Assembly (NCBI GenBank): GCA_000378025.1
Contig: KB899087.1
Coordinates: 1,054,001-1,118,000, forward strand
Source of the DNA: Xanthobacteraceae bacterium 501b
Lineage (GTDB): Bacteria > Pseudomonadota > Alphaproteobacteria > Rhizobiales > Xanthobacteraceae
DNA: 64,000 bases
Direction of reading: 5' to 3'
Of the stretch, positions 45,948 through 56,899 are shown piece by piece. Each line of letters opens with the position of its first letter. Position 1 is the first letter of the stretch. A program made the position numbers and the translations under genes. The notes below the pieces were generated by a model. It worked only from the letters and a program-made list of their open reading frames with translations, searched no databases and was not told the origin of the DNA.

Positions 45948-46769
45948 TTGCGGATCGGTGAGGATTTCCTGCCGCGCCTAGGGTCGGCGCTGGTGCTCGG
46001 GCCGTTCGTCATGCTGGTGGCGGTGGTCGGCGGCTGGGCGTTCAGCGCTCTTGTCGCGCTTGCGGCCGTCATCCTGCTTTGGGAATGGCTGCGGATGATC
46101 GGAGCCAAGCCGCGCACGCCGCTGCTGGTCATTGGTGGCGCGGCGCTGGTGGCGGCAATTCTGCTGCTCGCCATCCGCCCGCCTCCGGCCGCCATCGGCA
46201 TCGTGGTGCTGGGGGCGATCACCGCGGCTCTCGTCGCCCGCTCCAACCGGGAGCGGCGGACCTGGGCGCCGTTCGGGGTGATCTATGCCGGCGGGCTGGC
46301 GCTGCCCACCCTCATCCTGCGCGAAGATGGTTCTTTCGGGCTGGTGAGCCTGATCTGGCTGCTGGCCGTGGTCTGGTCGACCGACATCGCCGCCTATTTC
46401 TGCGGCCGACTCATTGGCGGTCCTAAGCTCTGGCCGCGCGTCAGCCCCAACAAGACCTGGGCCGGCTCGCTCGGCGGGGCGTTTTTCGGAATGCTGGCGG
46501 GTATGGCGACATTGTCTTTGGCCGGTGTCGAGACCGCCTTGCTGGCGGCGCCGGTGGCGCTTCTTGCCAGCTTTGCCAGCCAGGGCGGTGACCTGTTCGA
46601 ATCGGCGATGAAGCGGCGTTTCCAGGTGAAGGACTCCAGCCGGCTGATTCCCGGCCATGGCGGGCTGATGGATCGGCTTGACGGTTTCATTGCGGCGGCG
46701 GCGCTGGCGCTGCTGATCGGCTTAATACGGGCGCCCGACGCGCCGGCCCGCGGGTTTCTGCTGTGGTGA
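45948..46769 (+). CDS. cdsA: Phosphatidate cytidylyltransferase
   Basis: CdsA (273 residues) makes CDP-diacylglycerol from phosphatidic acid and CTP at the inner membrane. Several hydrophobic helices and the C-terminal CDP-DG synthase signature KDSSRLIPGHGGLMDRLDGF are present. No ATG fits; the TTG at 45948, with GGGGAAAG upstream and only four bases after uppS, is the most likely start. A dxr gene, usual after cdsA in this cluster in related genera, is absent. Confidence 0.93.
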   Translation: MRIGEDFLPRLGSALVLGPFVMLVAVVGGWAFSALVALAAVILLWEWLRMIGAKPRTPLLVIGGAALVAAILLLAIRPPPAAIGIVVLGAITAALVARSNRERRTWAPFGVIYAGGLALPTLILREDGSFGLVSLIWLLAVVWSTDIAAYFCGRLIGGPKLWPRVSPNKTWAGSLGGAFFGMLAGMATLSLAGVETALLAAPVALLASFASQGGDLFESAMKRRFQVKDSSRLIPGHGGLMDRLDGFIAAAALALLIGLIRAPDAPARGFLLW

Positions 46770-46914
46770 TTGCCGCCGATGGCGGCCGGGGAGCCACAAC
46801 GTGCGTGACGTGCCTAATTTCGGGTGTCGTGCCGCATTTTGCTCACCTTCGCCTTAAACGCTGCTTATGGAACAAGAGGCGCGCCCGTCGGCGTGCGTGT
46901 CTGGGAAATCGCTG

Positions 46915-48060
46915 ATGGAACTTCTTGCCTCGATGGGCGGCAATGCGAGCTGGCTGCTCGGCTATGTCGTGCCGTTCCTGTTCGTGCTGACGATCGTCGT
47001 GTTCTTCCACGAACTGGGTCATTTCTGGGTGGCGCGGCGGGCCGGGGTGAAGGTGGTGGCGTTCTCGATCGGCTTTGGCCCCGAGATCGTCGGCTTCAAT
47101 GACCGGCACGGCACGCGCTGGAAGCTCTCGGCCATTCCCCTTGGCGGCTACGTCAAGTTCCTCGGCGACGAGAACGCCGCCAGCGCGCCGGACCGTGGCG
47201 CCATCGCCCATATGAGCGAGAGCGACCGTCGCGAGAGCTTCTTCCACAAGTCGGTCGGCGCCCGGGCGGCGATCGTCGCGGCGGGGCCGATCGCTAATTT
47301 CATCCTCGCGATCGTCATCTTTGCCGGGCTGTTCATGACGGTGGGCCGGCAGGTGACGACCCCGCAGGTCGACGCGGTGCAGGCCGGCGGCGCCGCTGAG
47401 CGCGCCGGCTTCCAGCCCAGCGACGTGATCCTCGCCATCAATGGCGATCCCATCGGTTCGTTCGGCGACATGCAGCGCATCGTCAGCGCCAATGCCGGCG
47501 AGCCGCTCGCCATCGAGGTCGAGCGCGGCGGGCAGCGACTCACCCTTGAGGCCACCCCGGACCTGCGTGAAGTCACCGACACCTTCGGTAATGTTCATCG
47601 CATCGGCGTGCTCGGCATCTCCCGCGACACCGGGGGAGGGCAGGTCCGCACCGAGCGATTCGGCCCGATCGAGGCCGTGACCCAGGCGACGACGGAAGTC
47701 TGGTTCATTGTCGACCGCACTTTCAGCTATCTCGGCGGCGTGGTGACGGGGCGTGAGCGGGCTGACCAGCTCGGTGGGCCGATCCGCATCGCCCAGGTTT
47801 CGGGCCAGGTCGCGACCTTCGGAATCGCCGCCTTACTGCAACTTGCCGCCGTTCTGTCGGTGTCGATCGGACTTCTTAACCTCTTTCCGGTACCGCTTCT
47901 TGATGGCGGGCATCTGCTTTTCTACGGCATCGAGGCGCTGCGCGGTCGGCCGCTCAGCGAACGGGCCCAGGAGGTGGGTTTCCGCATCGGTCTGGCGCTT
48001 GTCCTGATGCTGATGCTGTTTGCGACGTGGAACGATATTCTCAACATATCAAAATCTTGA
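46915..48060 (+). CDS. rseP: RseP/MmpA site-2 intramembrane metalloprotease
   Basis: The protein (381 residues) cleaves membrane-embedded substrates such as anti-sigma factors. FFHELGHFWVARRAGVKVV at about residues 31-49 holds the HExxH zinc motif; a PDZ domain lies at about 130-200 (AERAGFQPSDVILAINGDPI); NLFPVPLLDGGHLLFYGIEA near 320 holds the third metal ligand. The ATG at 46915 (MELLASMGGN) gives the family-typical length; an in-frame ATG at 46867 without a ribosome binding site is less likely. The following gene is bamA, as usual. Confidence 0.93.
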   Translation: MELLASMGGNASWLLGYVVPFLFVLTIVVFFHELGHFWVARRAGVKVVAFSIGFGPEIVGFNDRHGTRWKLSAIPLGGYVKFLGDENAASAPDRGAIAHMSESDRRESFFHKSVGARAAIVAAGPIANFILAIVIFAGLFMTVGRQVTTPQVDAVQAGGAAERAGFQPSDVILAINGDPIGSFGDMQRIVSANAGEPLAIEVERGGQRLTLEATPDLREVTDTFGNVHRIGVLGISRDTGGGQVRTERFGPIEAVTQATTEVWFIVDRTFSYLGGVVTGRERADQLGGPIRIAQVSGQVATFGIAALLQLAAVLSVSIGLLNLFPVPLLDGGHLLFYGIEALRGRPLSERAQEVGFRIGLALVLMLMLFATWNDILNISKS

Positions 48061-48248
48061 GCTGGATTCGGGACGGCGTTGCCGAGGCGCCACGCCGTCC
48101 GGAAAAGGCACTGAAAGCGGCAGGTCCGGTTTGCAGGCTCTGGAAAAGTCTGTATCAAACGGAGTGCAGGGTGAGGAGTGTCGCCGGGTGCGCGCCTAGG
48201 GGTGTGCAGTCGGGCGTCTCCCAGAACAACGGTAAGGTTGCGCACCAA

Positions 48249-50681
48249 ATGGCTCGTTCCCGGTTCGTGAGTAGATTGGCCTCGGTTGTCGGCTTTGCCC
48301 TTCTGGTGGCGGTCGGCAGTGTGTCCGGTGCCGTCATGGCGCCCGGGGTGGCCGTGGCTCAGTCGGCGAATTCAATTGTCGTCGAGGGGAATCAGCGTGT
48401 CGATGCCGATACCATCCGCTCCTATTTCCAGCCCGCTCCCGGGCAGTCGCTGACGCCCGCCAAGATCGACGAGGCGCTCAAGTCGCTCTACGCCACGGGG
48501 CTTTTCTCCGACGTCACGATCAGTAACCGCGGTGGGCGGATGGTCGTTACGGTCGTCGAGAATCAGGTCATCAATCGCGTTGCCTTCGAGGGCAACAAGA
48601 AGGTCAAGGACGACCAGCTGGCCTTGGAAGTTCAGTCCAAGGCCCGTAGCCCGCTGTCCAAGACGACGGTGCAGGCCGACACACAGCGCATCATCGACGT
48701 CTATCACCGCGCCGGCCGCTATGACGTGCGCGTGGAACCGAAGATCATCGAGCGCGGCCAGGGTCGTGTCGATCTGGTGTTCGAGATCACCGAGGGCGAC
48801 AAGCTGGGCGTGGCCGAGATCAAGTTCGTCGGCAACAAGGCCTATTCCGAATACAAGCTCAAGGAAGAGGTCACGACCACGGAGACCAACTGGCTCTCCT
48901 GGCTGAAGAACACCGACATTTATGACGTCGACCGCATCAACACCGACCAGGAACTGCTGCGCCGCTTCTACCTGAAGCATGGCTATGCCGATTTCCGCAT
49001 CATCTCGGTGACGGCCGATCTCGACCGGGCGCGCGATGGCTTCATCCTGACCTATGTGATTGAGGAAGGCCCGCAGTACAAAGTCGGGACGGTCGATGTC
49101 GTCAGCGGCATCAAGGATGTCTCGATCAATGATCTGCGCGCCGCCCTGCGGGTCGCGCCCGGCCAGGTCTACAATGCCGAGCTGGTCGAGAAGTCGGTCG
49201 AGAACGCCACGATCGAGGTCTCCAAGTCCGGCTACGCCTTCGCCCAGGTTCGTCCGCGCGGCGACCGCAATGTCGAGGCGCGCACCATCTCGCTGGTCTT
49301 CGCCGTCGAGGAAGGCCCGCGCGTCTATGTCGAGCGCATCGAGATCCGCGGCAATGTCCGTACCCGCGACTGGGTCATCCGCCGCGAGTTCGATTTCGCC
49401 GAAGGTGATGCCTATAACCGCGTGATGGTGGACCGCGCCGAGCGCCGCCTGCGCAATCTCGGCTACTTCAAGGACGTGAAGATTTCCAACGAGCCTGGTA
49501 CCGCGCCCGACCGCATCATCCTCGTGGTGACGGTTGAGGATCAGCCCACCGGCGAGTTCTCGGTCTCGGGCGGCTATTCGACCTCGGACGGCTTCATCGG
49601 CGAAGTGGCGATCTCGGAGAAGAACTTCCTCGGTCGCGGCCAGTATGTCCGTCTCGCGGGTCAGCTGGGCGAGAACGTGCAGGGCGCCGATTTCAGCTTC
49701 ACCGAGCCCTACTTCCTCGATTACCGCATCGCCGCCGGCTTCGACCTGTTCTGGAAGACGACCAGCGCCACCAGCTACAGCCAGTACGACACGGAGACGG
49801 CGGGCGGCACGCTGCGCATCGCCCTGCCGCTGACCGACGAGCTGACGCTGGGCCTGCGCTACATGCTGTCGCAGAAAGAAATCTCGGTCAGCATCGAGGA
49901 TGAGTTCTACAACGACGTCTCGTGGGCGCTGCTCGAAATCAACAATGAGGCGATCATCACCTCGGCCGTCGGCTACACCCTGTCCTACAACATGCTCGAC
50001 GATAACCGGAACCCGTCCAACGGCTACCTGATCGAGCTGAAGCAGGACTTCGCCGGCCTCGGTGGCGACACGACCTATATTCGCACCACCTTCGACACCC
50101 GCTTCTACACCCCGATCGTCGGCGACTTCGTGCTGCTGCTGCGTGGCCAGGTGGGCAATGTGGCCGGGTGGGGCAATGAGGACCTGCGCATCACCGACAA
50201 CTTCTTCAAGGGTCCCGACCTCGTCCGTGGCTTCGCCCCGAACGGCATCGGCCCGCGCGATCTGGCCTCCGGCTATTATGGCGAGGACATGGATGCGCTC
50301 GGTGGCACGATGTACTGGGGCACCTCGGCGGAAATCCAGTTCCCGCTTTCCTTCCTGCCCAAGGATTTCGGCCTGAAGGCGGCCGTTTTCGCCGATGCCG
50401 GTTCGCTGTGGGACTACCAGGGCAACACTACCTTCCCGAACATTCCGGGTTGGGACAACGAAGAGAACTACGTGGATTGCGGGCTCTACGCTGGTTCTTC
50501 TACCAAGGGCAAAGCCAATGTCTGCGTCGCCGACAGCGACAGCATCCGCTCCTCGGTTGGTGTCAGCTTGATCTGGCAGTCGCCCTTCGGTCCGCTGCGC
50601 TTCGACTATGCCTGGGCGCTGACCAAGGAATGGTATGACGAGGTCCAGCAGTTCCGCTTCAGCGGTGGCACGAAGTTCTGA
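48249..50681 (+). CDS. bamA: Outer membrane protein assembly factor BamA
   Basis: BamA (810 residues) inserts beta-barrel proteins into the outer membrane. A signal peptide ending near VAVAQ is followed by five POTRA repeats (first: SIVVEGNQRVDADTIRSYF) to about residue 420, and a C-terminal 16-strand barrel ending in FRFSGGTKF with the terminal aromatic residue needed for its own assembly. VRGFAPNGIGPRD is the conserved VRGF motif of loop 6. The ATG at 48249 gives a normal signal peptide. A GTG at 48171 has a better ribosome binding site (GGAG, six-base spacer) but would add 26 residues before the signal; the start is therefore uncertain. Confidence 0.95.
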   Translation: MARSRFVSRLASVVGFALLVAVGSVSGAVMAPGVAVAQSANSIVVEGNQRVDADTIRSYFQPAPGQSLTPAKIDEALKSLYATGLFSDVTISNRGGRMVVTVVENQVINRVAFEGNKKVKDDQLALEVQSKARSPLSKTTVQADTQRIIDVYHRAGRYDVRVEPKIIERGQGRVDLVFEITEGDKLGVAEIKFVGNKAYSEYKLKEEVTTTETNWLSWLKNTDIYDVDRINTDQELLRRFYLKHGYADFRIISVTADLDRARDGFILTYVIEEGPQYKVGTVDVVSGIKDVSINDLRAALRVAPGQVYNAELVEKSVENATIEVSKSGYAFAQVRPRGDRNVEARTISLVFAVEEGPRVYVERIEIRGNVRTRDWVIRREFDFAEGDAYNRVMVDRAERRLRNLGYFKDVKISNEPGTAPDRIILVVTVEDQPTGEFSVSGGYSTSDGFIGEVAISEKNFLGRGQYVRLAGQLGENVQGADFSFTEPYFLDYRIAAGFDLFWKTTSATSYSQYDTETAGGTLRIALPLTDELTLGLRYMLSQKEISVSIEDEFYNDVSWALLEINNEAIITSAVGYTLSYNMLDDNRNPSNGYLIELKQDFAGLGGDTTYIRTTFDTRFYTPIVGDFVLLLRGQVGNVAGWGNEDLRITDNFFKGPDLVRGFAPNGIGPRDLASGYYGEDMDALGGTMYWGTSAEIQFPLSFLPKDFGLKAAVFADAGSLWDYQGNTTFPNIPGWDNEENYVDCGLYAGSSTKGKANVCVADSDSIRSSVGVSLIWQSPFGPLRFDYAWALTKEWYDEVQQFRFSGGTKF

Positions 50682-50769
50682 TAAGCTCCACCCCATCGTG
50701 CAGCACGGCGGTCCGGTCATCCGGGCCGCTTGTGCGTTTGGGTAACGGCACTGCAGTCGACAGGCGGCG

Positions 50770-51858
50770 ATGAGCGATCCCTTCTTCCATTCGGCGCCGG
50801 TGCCGCTGACTCTGACCGAAATCGCCGCGCTCCTCGGCGTGCCGCCCAGTGAGGCCGTCGCCAGCGCGCCGGCGGTGCGGATTTCCGCCGTGGCCTCGCT
50901 CGAAGAGGCGGGCCCCGGTGATCTTGCCTTCATGGACGGCGCCCGCCATGTGCCGGCGCTGCGTGAGACTCGGGCGGGCGCCTGCCTCGTCACCGAACGT
51001 TTCGCTGAACATGTGCCTGTCGGCACGGTGGCGCTGCGCGTGGCCAAGCCGCACGCGGCCTTCGTCACCGTGGCCCGCCAGATCCATGCCGCCAGTCTCC
51101 GCCCGGGTTCGATGTTCGGCCATGTCGGCATCGCCGCCGGGGCGGTGGTGCATCCGCAGGCGCGGATCGAGGCCGAGGTGACGGTGGACCCGGGCGCGGT
51201 GATCGGCGCCGGGGCGGAAATTGGCACGGGCACCGTGGTCGCCGCCGGCGCGGTGATCGGGCCGGGCGTTCGCATCGGGCGGCATTGCTCGATCGGCGCC
51301 GGGGTGACGCTGCAGCACGCGCTGCTCGGCGATCGGGTCATCGTTCATCCCGGGGCGCGGATCGGGCAGGATGGTTTCGGCTATGTCGGCAGCGCCAAGG
51401 GCCACGCCAAGATTCCGCAGATCGCCCGGGTGATCCTGCAGGACGACGTGGAGATCGGCGCCTCGACGACGATCGACCGCGGCGGGCTGCGCGATACGGT
51501 GATCGGCGAGGGCACCAAGATCGACAATCTGGTGCAGATCGCGCACAACGTGGTCATCGGGCGCCACTGCATCATCGTCTCCCAGACCGGCGTCGCCGGT
51601 AGCGCGACGCTGGGGGATTTCGTGATGCTGGGCGGGCAGGTCGGAGTCATCGGCCATGTCCGTATCGGCGACGGCGCCCGCATCGCCGCGACCAGCAATG
51701 TGAAGGACGATGTGCCACCCGGTGCCGAATGGGGCGGCTCGCCCGCCAAGCCGATGCGCGACTGGTTCCGCGAGGTGATGGCGCTGCAGCGGCTGGGTCG
51801 TGGCGAGGGTACAGGTTCTGGTCGGCGCGGCGTCGCCAGCGAACAACAGGGACAGTAG
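50770..51858 (+). CDS. lpxD: UDP-3-O-(3-hydroxyacyl)glucosamine N-acyltransferase
   Basis: LpxD (362 residues) adds the N-linked hydroxyacyl chain in lipid A synthesis. After a uridine-binding N-terminal domain, the protein forms a left-handed parallel beta-helix of hexapeptide repeats from about residue 115, with [15 protein letters not shown] holding the catalytic histidine. The C-terminal part is longer and more basic than in E. coli. fabZ starts three bases after the stop. Confidence 0.96.
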   Translation: MSDPFFHSAPVPLTLTEIAALLGVPPSEAVASAPAVRISAVASLEEAGPGDLAFMDGARHVPALRETRAGACLVTERFAEHVPVGTVALRVAKPHAAFVTVARQIHAASLRPGSMFGHVGIAAGAVVHPQARIEAEVTVDPGAVIGAGAEIGTGTVVAAGAVIGPGVRIGRHCSIGAGVTLQHALLGDRVIVHPGARIGQDGFGYVGSAKGHAKIPQIARVILQDDVEIGASTTIDRGGLRDTVIGEGTKIDNLVQIAHNVVIGRHCIIVSQTGVAGSATLGDFVMLGGQVGVIGHVRIGDGARIAATSNVKDDVPPGAEWGGSPAKPMRDWFREVMALQRLGRGEGTGSGRRGVASEQQGQ

Positions 51859-51861
51859 GGC

Positions 51862-52350
51862 ATGGACGTGCAGGAGCAAGCCACAGTTGAACCCACGGCG
51901 CTGGGTGCGGCCGATATTCAGCGCATCCTGGCGACGCTTCCGCACCGCTACCCGTTCCTCATGGTTGACCGGATCGTCGGCATCGAGGGCGACAGGAAGG
52001 CGGTCGGGATCAAGAATGTCTCGGCCAATGAGCCGCATTTCCAGGGCCATTTCCCGGACAACCCGGTCATGCCCGGCGTGCTCATCCTTGAAGGCATGGC
52101 GCAGACCGCCGGCACCATCTGCCTGCTGAACCGCCCCGAGGATGGTGCGCCCTCGCTCGTCTATTTAATGACCATAGACAAAGCCAAGTTCCGCAAGCCG
52201 GTTCTGCCGGGCGACGTACTTGAGTATCACATGACCAAGATGACCAAGCGGCGGAACATGTGGTGGTTCCGTGGTGAGGCCAAGGTGGACGGTGAGATCG
52301 TCGCCGAGGCGGAAGTGAGCGCGATGATCGCCCGCGGGGAGCGTAAATGA
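51862..52350 (+). CDS. fabZ: 3-hydroxyacyl-[acyl-carrier-protein] dehydratase FabZ
   Basis: FabZ (162 residues) dehydrates hydroxyacyl-ACP in fatty acid elongation and competes with LpxA for the same substrate. [18 protein letters not shown] and [20 protein letters not shown] hold the active-site histidine; the glutamate follows in LEGMAQ. Its stop overlaps the lpxA start by four bases (ATGA), so translation is coupled. Confidence 0.96.
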   Translation: MDVQEQATVEPTALGAADIQRILATLPHRYPFLMVDRIVGIEGDRKAVGIKNVSANEPHFQGHFPDNPVMPGVLILEGMAQTAGTICLLNRPEDGAPSLVYLMTIDKAKFRKPVLPGDVLEYHMTKMTKRRNMWWFRGEAKVDGEIVAEAEVSAMIARGERK

Positions 52351-53180
52351 ACGAAACCGAGGCGAAGATCGACCCGCTGGCGCGTGTCGAGGCGGGTGCC
52401 GTTCTGGGCGTCGGTGTCGAGATCGGCCCGTTCTGCACGGTGGGGCCGCATGTGGTGTTGGGTGCCGGGGTCAAGCTGGTCTCGCATGTCGCGATAAGTG
52501 GGCACACCACCATCGGCGAGGGTTCGACGATCTATCCCTTCGCCTCGCTCGGCTTTGCGCCGCAGTCGCTCGGCTACAAGGGCGAACCGACCCGGCTGGT
52601 GATCGGCCGCAACTGCACGGTCCGCGAACATGCGACGATGAACACCGGCACCGCCGGCGGCCACCAGGAGACGGTTGTCGGCGATAATTGCCTGTTCATG
52701 GTGAACAGCCATGTGGCGCATGACTGCATCGTCGGCGACAATGTGATCTTCGCCAACAACGCGACTCTCGCCGGCCATGTAAGCGTGGGAAACAACGTCT
52801 TTCTCGGCGGCATGGCGGCGATCCATCAGTTCGTCCGCATCGGCGACAACGCGATTGTCGGCGGCCTATGCGGGCTGCAGCACGATCTCATCCCGTTCGG
52901 CGCCATGATCTATGGCCGCAGTGGACTCGGTGGGCTGAACATCATCGGCATGAAGCGCCGCGGCCTCGGCCGGCCACAGATCCACGCGCTGCGCGCGGCC
53001 TACCGTGAGTTGTTCTACTCCAGCGGCACGCTGGCTGAGCGCGCCGCGCGTGTGGCCGAGCGCTATGCCGACGACGCCAACGTCATGCATGTCGTCGATT
53101 TCGTGCGCAATGGCGGCAAGCGCCGCCTGACCGTACCCCAGGACACGGCTGACCATGTCGCCGAACCCGACGCCGCCTGA
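52347..53180 (+). CDS. lpxA: UDP-N-acetylglucosamine O-acyltransferase
   Basis: LpxA (277 residues) catalyses the first step of lipid A synthesis. It is a beta-helix protein of hexapeptide repeats; [17 protein letters not shown] contains the catalytic histidine. The C-terminal helical part is typical. The last 26 bases overlap the start of lpxI. Confidence 0.96.
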   Translation: MNETEAKIDPLARVEAGAVLGVGVEIGPFCTVGPHVVLGAGVKLVSHVAISGHTTIGEGSTIYPFASLGFAPQSLGYKGEPTRLVIGRNCTVREHATMNTGTAGGHQETVVGDNCLFMVNSHVAHDCIVGDNVIFANNATLAGHVSVGNNVFLGGMAAIHQFVRIGDNAIVGGLCGLQHDLIPFGAMIYGRSGLGGLNIIGMKRRGLGRPQIHALRAAYRELFYSSGTLAERAARVAERYADDANVMHVVDFVRNGGKRRLTVPQDTADHVAEPDAA

Positions 53181-54057
53181 GGCGCCGTCCTCGGCGGCGG
53201 ATGCGGCCGAGGGCCCGCTGGCCATCATCTGCGGCGGCGGGGCCTTCCCCCTCGCCGTGGCCGAGGGGGCGCGACGGGCGGGGCGACAGGTCGTCCTGTT
53301 CCCCGTGCGTGGCTTTGCCGATGCCGCCTTCGAGGCCTGGCCGCATGTGTGGATCTCGCTCGGCCGCTTCGGCTTCCTCAAGAGCGAGCTGCGCCGCCGG
53401 GGCTGCCGCGACGTCGTTTTCATCGGCAATGTGCTGCGCCCGCGTATCCGCGATCTCCGGCTCGACTGGGCCACACTGCGGCTGCTGCCGCGTGCCGTTG
53501 CCATGCTGCGCGGCGGCGACGACTATCTGCTCACAGGCCTTGGCCAACTCATGGAGGAATCGGGTTTCCGCCTCGTCGGCGCACATGAGGTGGCGCCGGA
53601 AATCCTCATGCCAGCCGGGCAACTTGGCGCCGTTGCGCCGGATGCTGGCGCGCGCGAGGACATCGCCCGCGGGCGCGCGGCACTGGCGGTGATGGGGCCG
53701 CTCGACATCGGCCAGGGGCTGGTGGTGATGAACCGCCATGTCGTCGCGGTCGAGGCGGCCGAGGGCACCGATCTCATGCTCGCGCGGGTCGCCGAGTTGC
53801 GGGCCAATGGCCGCATCAAGATGCCGGCGCGCTGTGGGGTGCTGGTCAAGCGCCCGAAGGAGGGGCAGGATCTGCGGATCGATCTGCCGTCCTTCGGCAC
53901 CCGCACGGTGGAAGGTGCGGCCCGGGCTGGGCTGGCCGGCATCGCGCTGGAGGCCGGCGGCGTCATCGTCGCTGATAGCGCGGCCTTGATCCGGCTCGCC
54001 GACGAGAAGGGCCTGTTCATCCTGGGCGTCGAGCGCGAGGGGACACAGGGCTCATGA
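53155..54057 (+). CDS. lpxI: UDP-2,3-diacylglucosamine diphosphatase LpxI
   Basis: LpxI (300 residues) splits UDP-2,3-diacylglucosamine to lipid X, a role that LpxH plays in E. coli. LAIICGGGAFPLAVAEGA near the start and the C-terminal DUF1009 domain with VLVKRPKEGQDLRIDLPSFG and GLAGIALEAGGVIV are typical. The start codon overlaps lpxA by 26 bases and the stop overlaps lpxB by four, so the genes form one tight operon. Confidence 0.95.
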   Translation: MSPNPTPPEAPSSAADAAEGPLAIICGGGAFPLAVAEGARRAGRQVVLFPVRGFADAAFEAWPHVWISLGRFGFLKSELRRRGCRDVVFIGNVLRPRIRDLRLDWATLRLLPRAVAMLRGGDDYLLTGLGQLMEESGFRLVGAHEVAPEILMPAGQLGAVAPDAGAREDIARGRAALAVMGPLDIGQGLVVMNRHVVAVEAAEGTDLMLARVAELRANGRIKMPARCGVLVKRPKEGQDLRIDLPSFGTRTVEGAARAGLAGIALEAGGVIVADSAALIRLADEKGLFILGVEREGTQGS

Positions 54058-55232
54058 GCGGCCCGGCTGCTCTCGACATATTCATCGTCGCCGGTGAGGA
54101 ATCGGGCGATGTGCTGGGTGCCGGGCTGATGGCGGAGCTGAAGGCGCTCCATGCCGGCGCGGTGCGCTTTCGTGGCGTCGGCGGCGCCCGCATGCAGGCG
54201 CAGGGGCTGGTGCCGCTCTTTCCCATGGAAGACATCACCGCGATGGGTTTCGCGCAGGTGATCGGCGGCCTGCCGCGCATCCTGCGACGTATGGGCGAGA
54301 CGGCACAGGCCATCATTGCCCAGCGGCCTGATATCCTGGTGATGGTCGACGCGCCTGATTTCACCCATCGCGTCGCGCGCAGGGTGCGGGCGCGCCTGCC
54401 GTCGCTGCCGATCGTCAAATATGTCGCGCCAACCGTCTGGGTGTGGCGTCAGGGGCGCGCCAAGGCGATGGCGCCGGATTTCGACCGGGTGCTGGCGCTG
54501 CTGCCCTTCGAGCCCGAGGCGATGCACACGCTGGGCGGTCCGCCGACCACCTATGTCGGCCACCCCTTGCTGGGTGAGTTGGCCACGCTCCGGCCATCTG
54601 CCGAAGAGGCGGCCCGGCGCGCCGCCGCGCCGCCGGTGCTGCTGGTGCTGCCTGGCAGCCGGCGAGCGGAGCTGGCGCGCTTAGGGGCGACCTTTGGCGA
54701 GGTGCTGGCGCGGCTCATGGTCAACGTGCCGGATGTCGAGCCTGTGCTGCCGACCCTGCCGGGCCGGCGGGCCCAGGTGGAGGCCATGGTGGCAACCTGG
54801 CCGGTCAAGCCGCGCATTCTTGTCGAGGATGAGGAGAAGCGGGCCGCCTTCCGGGTGGCGCGGGCGGCGCTGGCGGCGTCCGGCACGGTGACGCTGGAAC
54901 TTGCGCTTGCCGGCGTCCCGACCGTGGCGGCCTATCGGGTGCCCTGGCTGGAGGGGCGTATCGCGCCGTTCTTCATCCGGGTGAAGACGGCGATCCTGCC
55001 CAATCTCATTCTCGATGAGCCTGCCATGCCGGAATATCTGCAATGGCACATCGACCCGCCGGCCATGGCGGCGCAACTGGCGCGGCTGATCGCTGGCGGG
55101 CCTGAGCGGGAGGCACAGCTTTCCGCTTTTGCACGGCTCGACTCTGTCATGGGCGAGGGCGGCGATCCGCCCAGCCGGCGGGCAGCGCGGGCAGTGCTGG
55201 AAACGCTGGCACAGCGCCGTACTGAGAACTGA
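54054..55232 (+). CDS. lpxB: Lipid-A-disaccharide synthase
   Basis: LpxB (392 residues) joins lipid X and UDP-diacylglucosamine into the lipid A disaccharide. FIVAGEESGDVLGAGLMAEL at the start, YVAPTVWVWRQGRAKAM near residue 123, and LPGSRRAELARLG are family motifs; ASGTVTLELALAGVP is the nucleotide-sugar site. It ends the bamA-lpx operon at a strong terminator shared with the convergent gltA. Confidence 0.96.
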   Translation: MSGPAALDIFIVAGEESGDVLGAGLMAELKALHAGAVRFRGVGGARMQAQGLVPLFPMEDITAMGFAQVIGGLPRILRRMGETAQAIIAQRPDILVMVDAPDFTHRVARRVRARLPSLPIVKYVAPTVWVWRQGRAKAMAPDFDRVLALLPFEPEAMHTLGGPPTTYVGHPLLGELATLRPSAEEAARRAAAPPVLLVLPGSRRAELARLGATFGEVLARLMVNVPDVEPVLPTLPGRRAQVEAMVATWPVKPRILVEDEEKRAAFRVARAALAASGTVTLELALAGVPTVAAYRVPWLEGRIAPFFIRVKTAILPNLILDEPAMPEYLQWHIDPPAMAAQLARLIAGGPEREAQLSAFARLDSVMGEGGDPPSRRAARAVLETLAQRRTEN

Positions 55233-55255
55233 ACCCGAGCGGGCGCGGCAACGAA

Positions 55256-55288
55256 AAACCCCGCCTTCCAATGCGGAGGACGGGGTTT
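55256..55288. terminator. Bidirectional terminator between lpxB and gltA
   Basis: AAACCCCG at 55256-55263 pairs with CGGGGTTT at 55281-55288. The A-run before and T-run within allow termination from either side, as needed for the two convergent genes. Confidence 0.8.
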
Positions 55289-55320
55289 CCAGTATCAGGC
55301 CATCAGCACACGTGCATCGC

Positions 55321-55356
55321 GATCACTTGCGCGCCGCGATCACTTGCGCGCCGCGA

Positions 55357-55365
<9 letters not shown>
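55321..55365. repeat. 17-bp tandem repeat at the 3' end of gltA
   Basis: The unit GATCACTTGCGCGCCGC occurs at 55321-55337 and 55338-55354, and its first eleven bases occur again at 55355-55365, where they form the last codons and stop codon of gltA. The array therefore looks like a duplication of the gene's own end into its 3' untranslated region. Confidence 0.9.
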
Positions 55366-56664
<1,299 letters not shown>

Positions 56665-56899
56665 GCGGGGTCTCCCTGAACCTTGAGAACCGGATCTGAA
56701 ACGGATCGCGTCTTTTGCGGGGGCCGCGCCTGCCTTGCGGCAATGTGCAGCGGAGACGGGGGATGTCCCACGGCGGCCCATGGTCAAAGTCGTAGCGGTT
56801 TCGACCCGCCCTCGCAAGCGCAGCGAAACCGCTCCCGCATTGCGGCCGGGAGCCGGGCAGACGCCTGTTCCGGCGGGCCCGGCTACCTCAGGGAAGGCA

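Noticed and set aside
48372..51341. A 989-codon minus-strand open frame under bamA and lpxD
   Set aside because: Shadow of bamA and lpxD; no motif or ribosome binding site.
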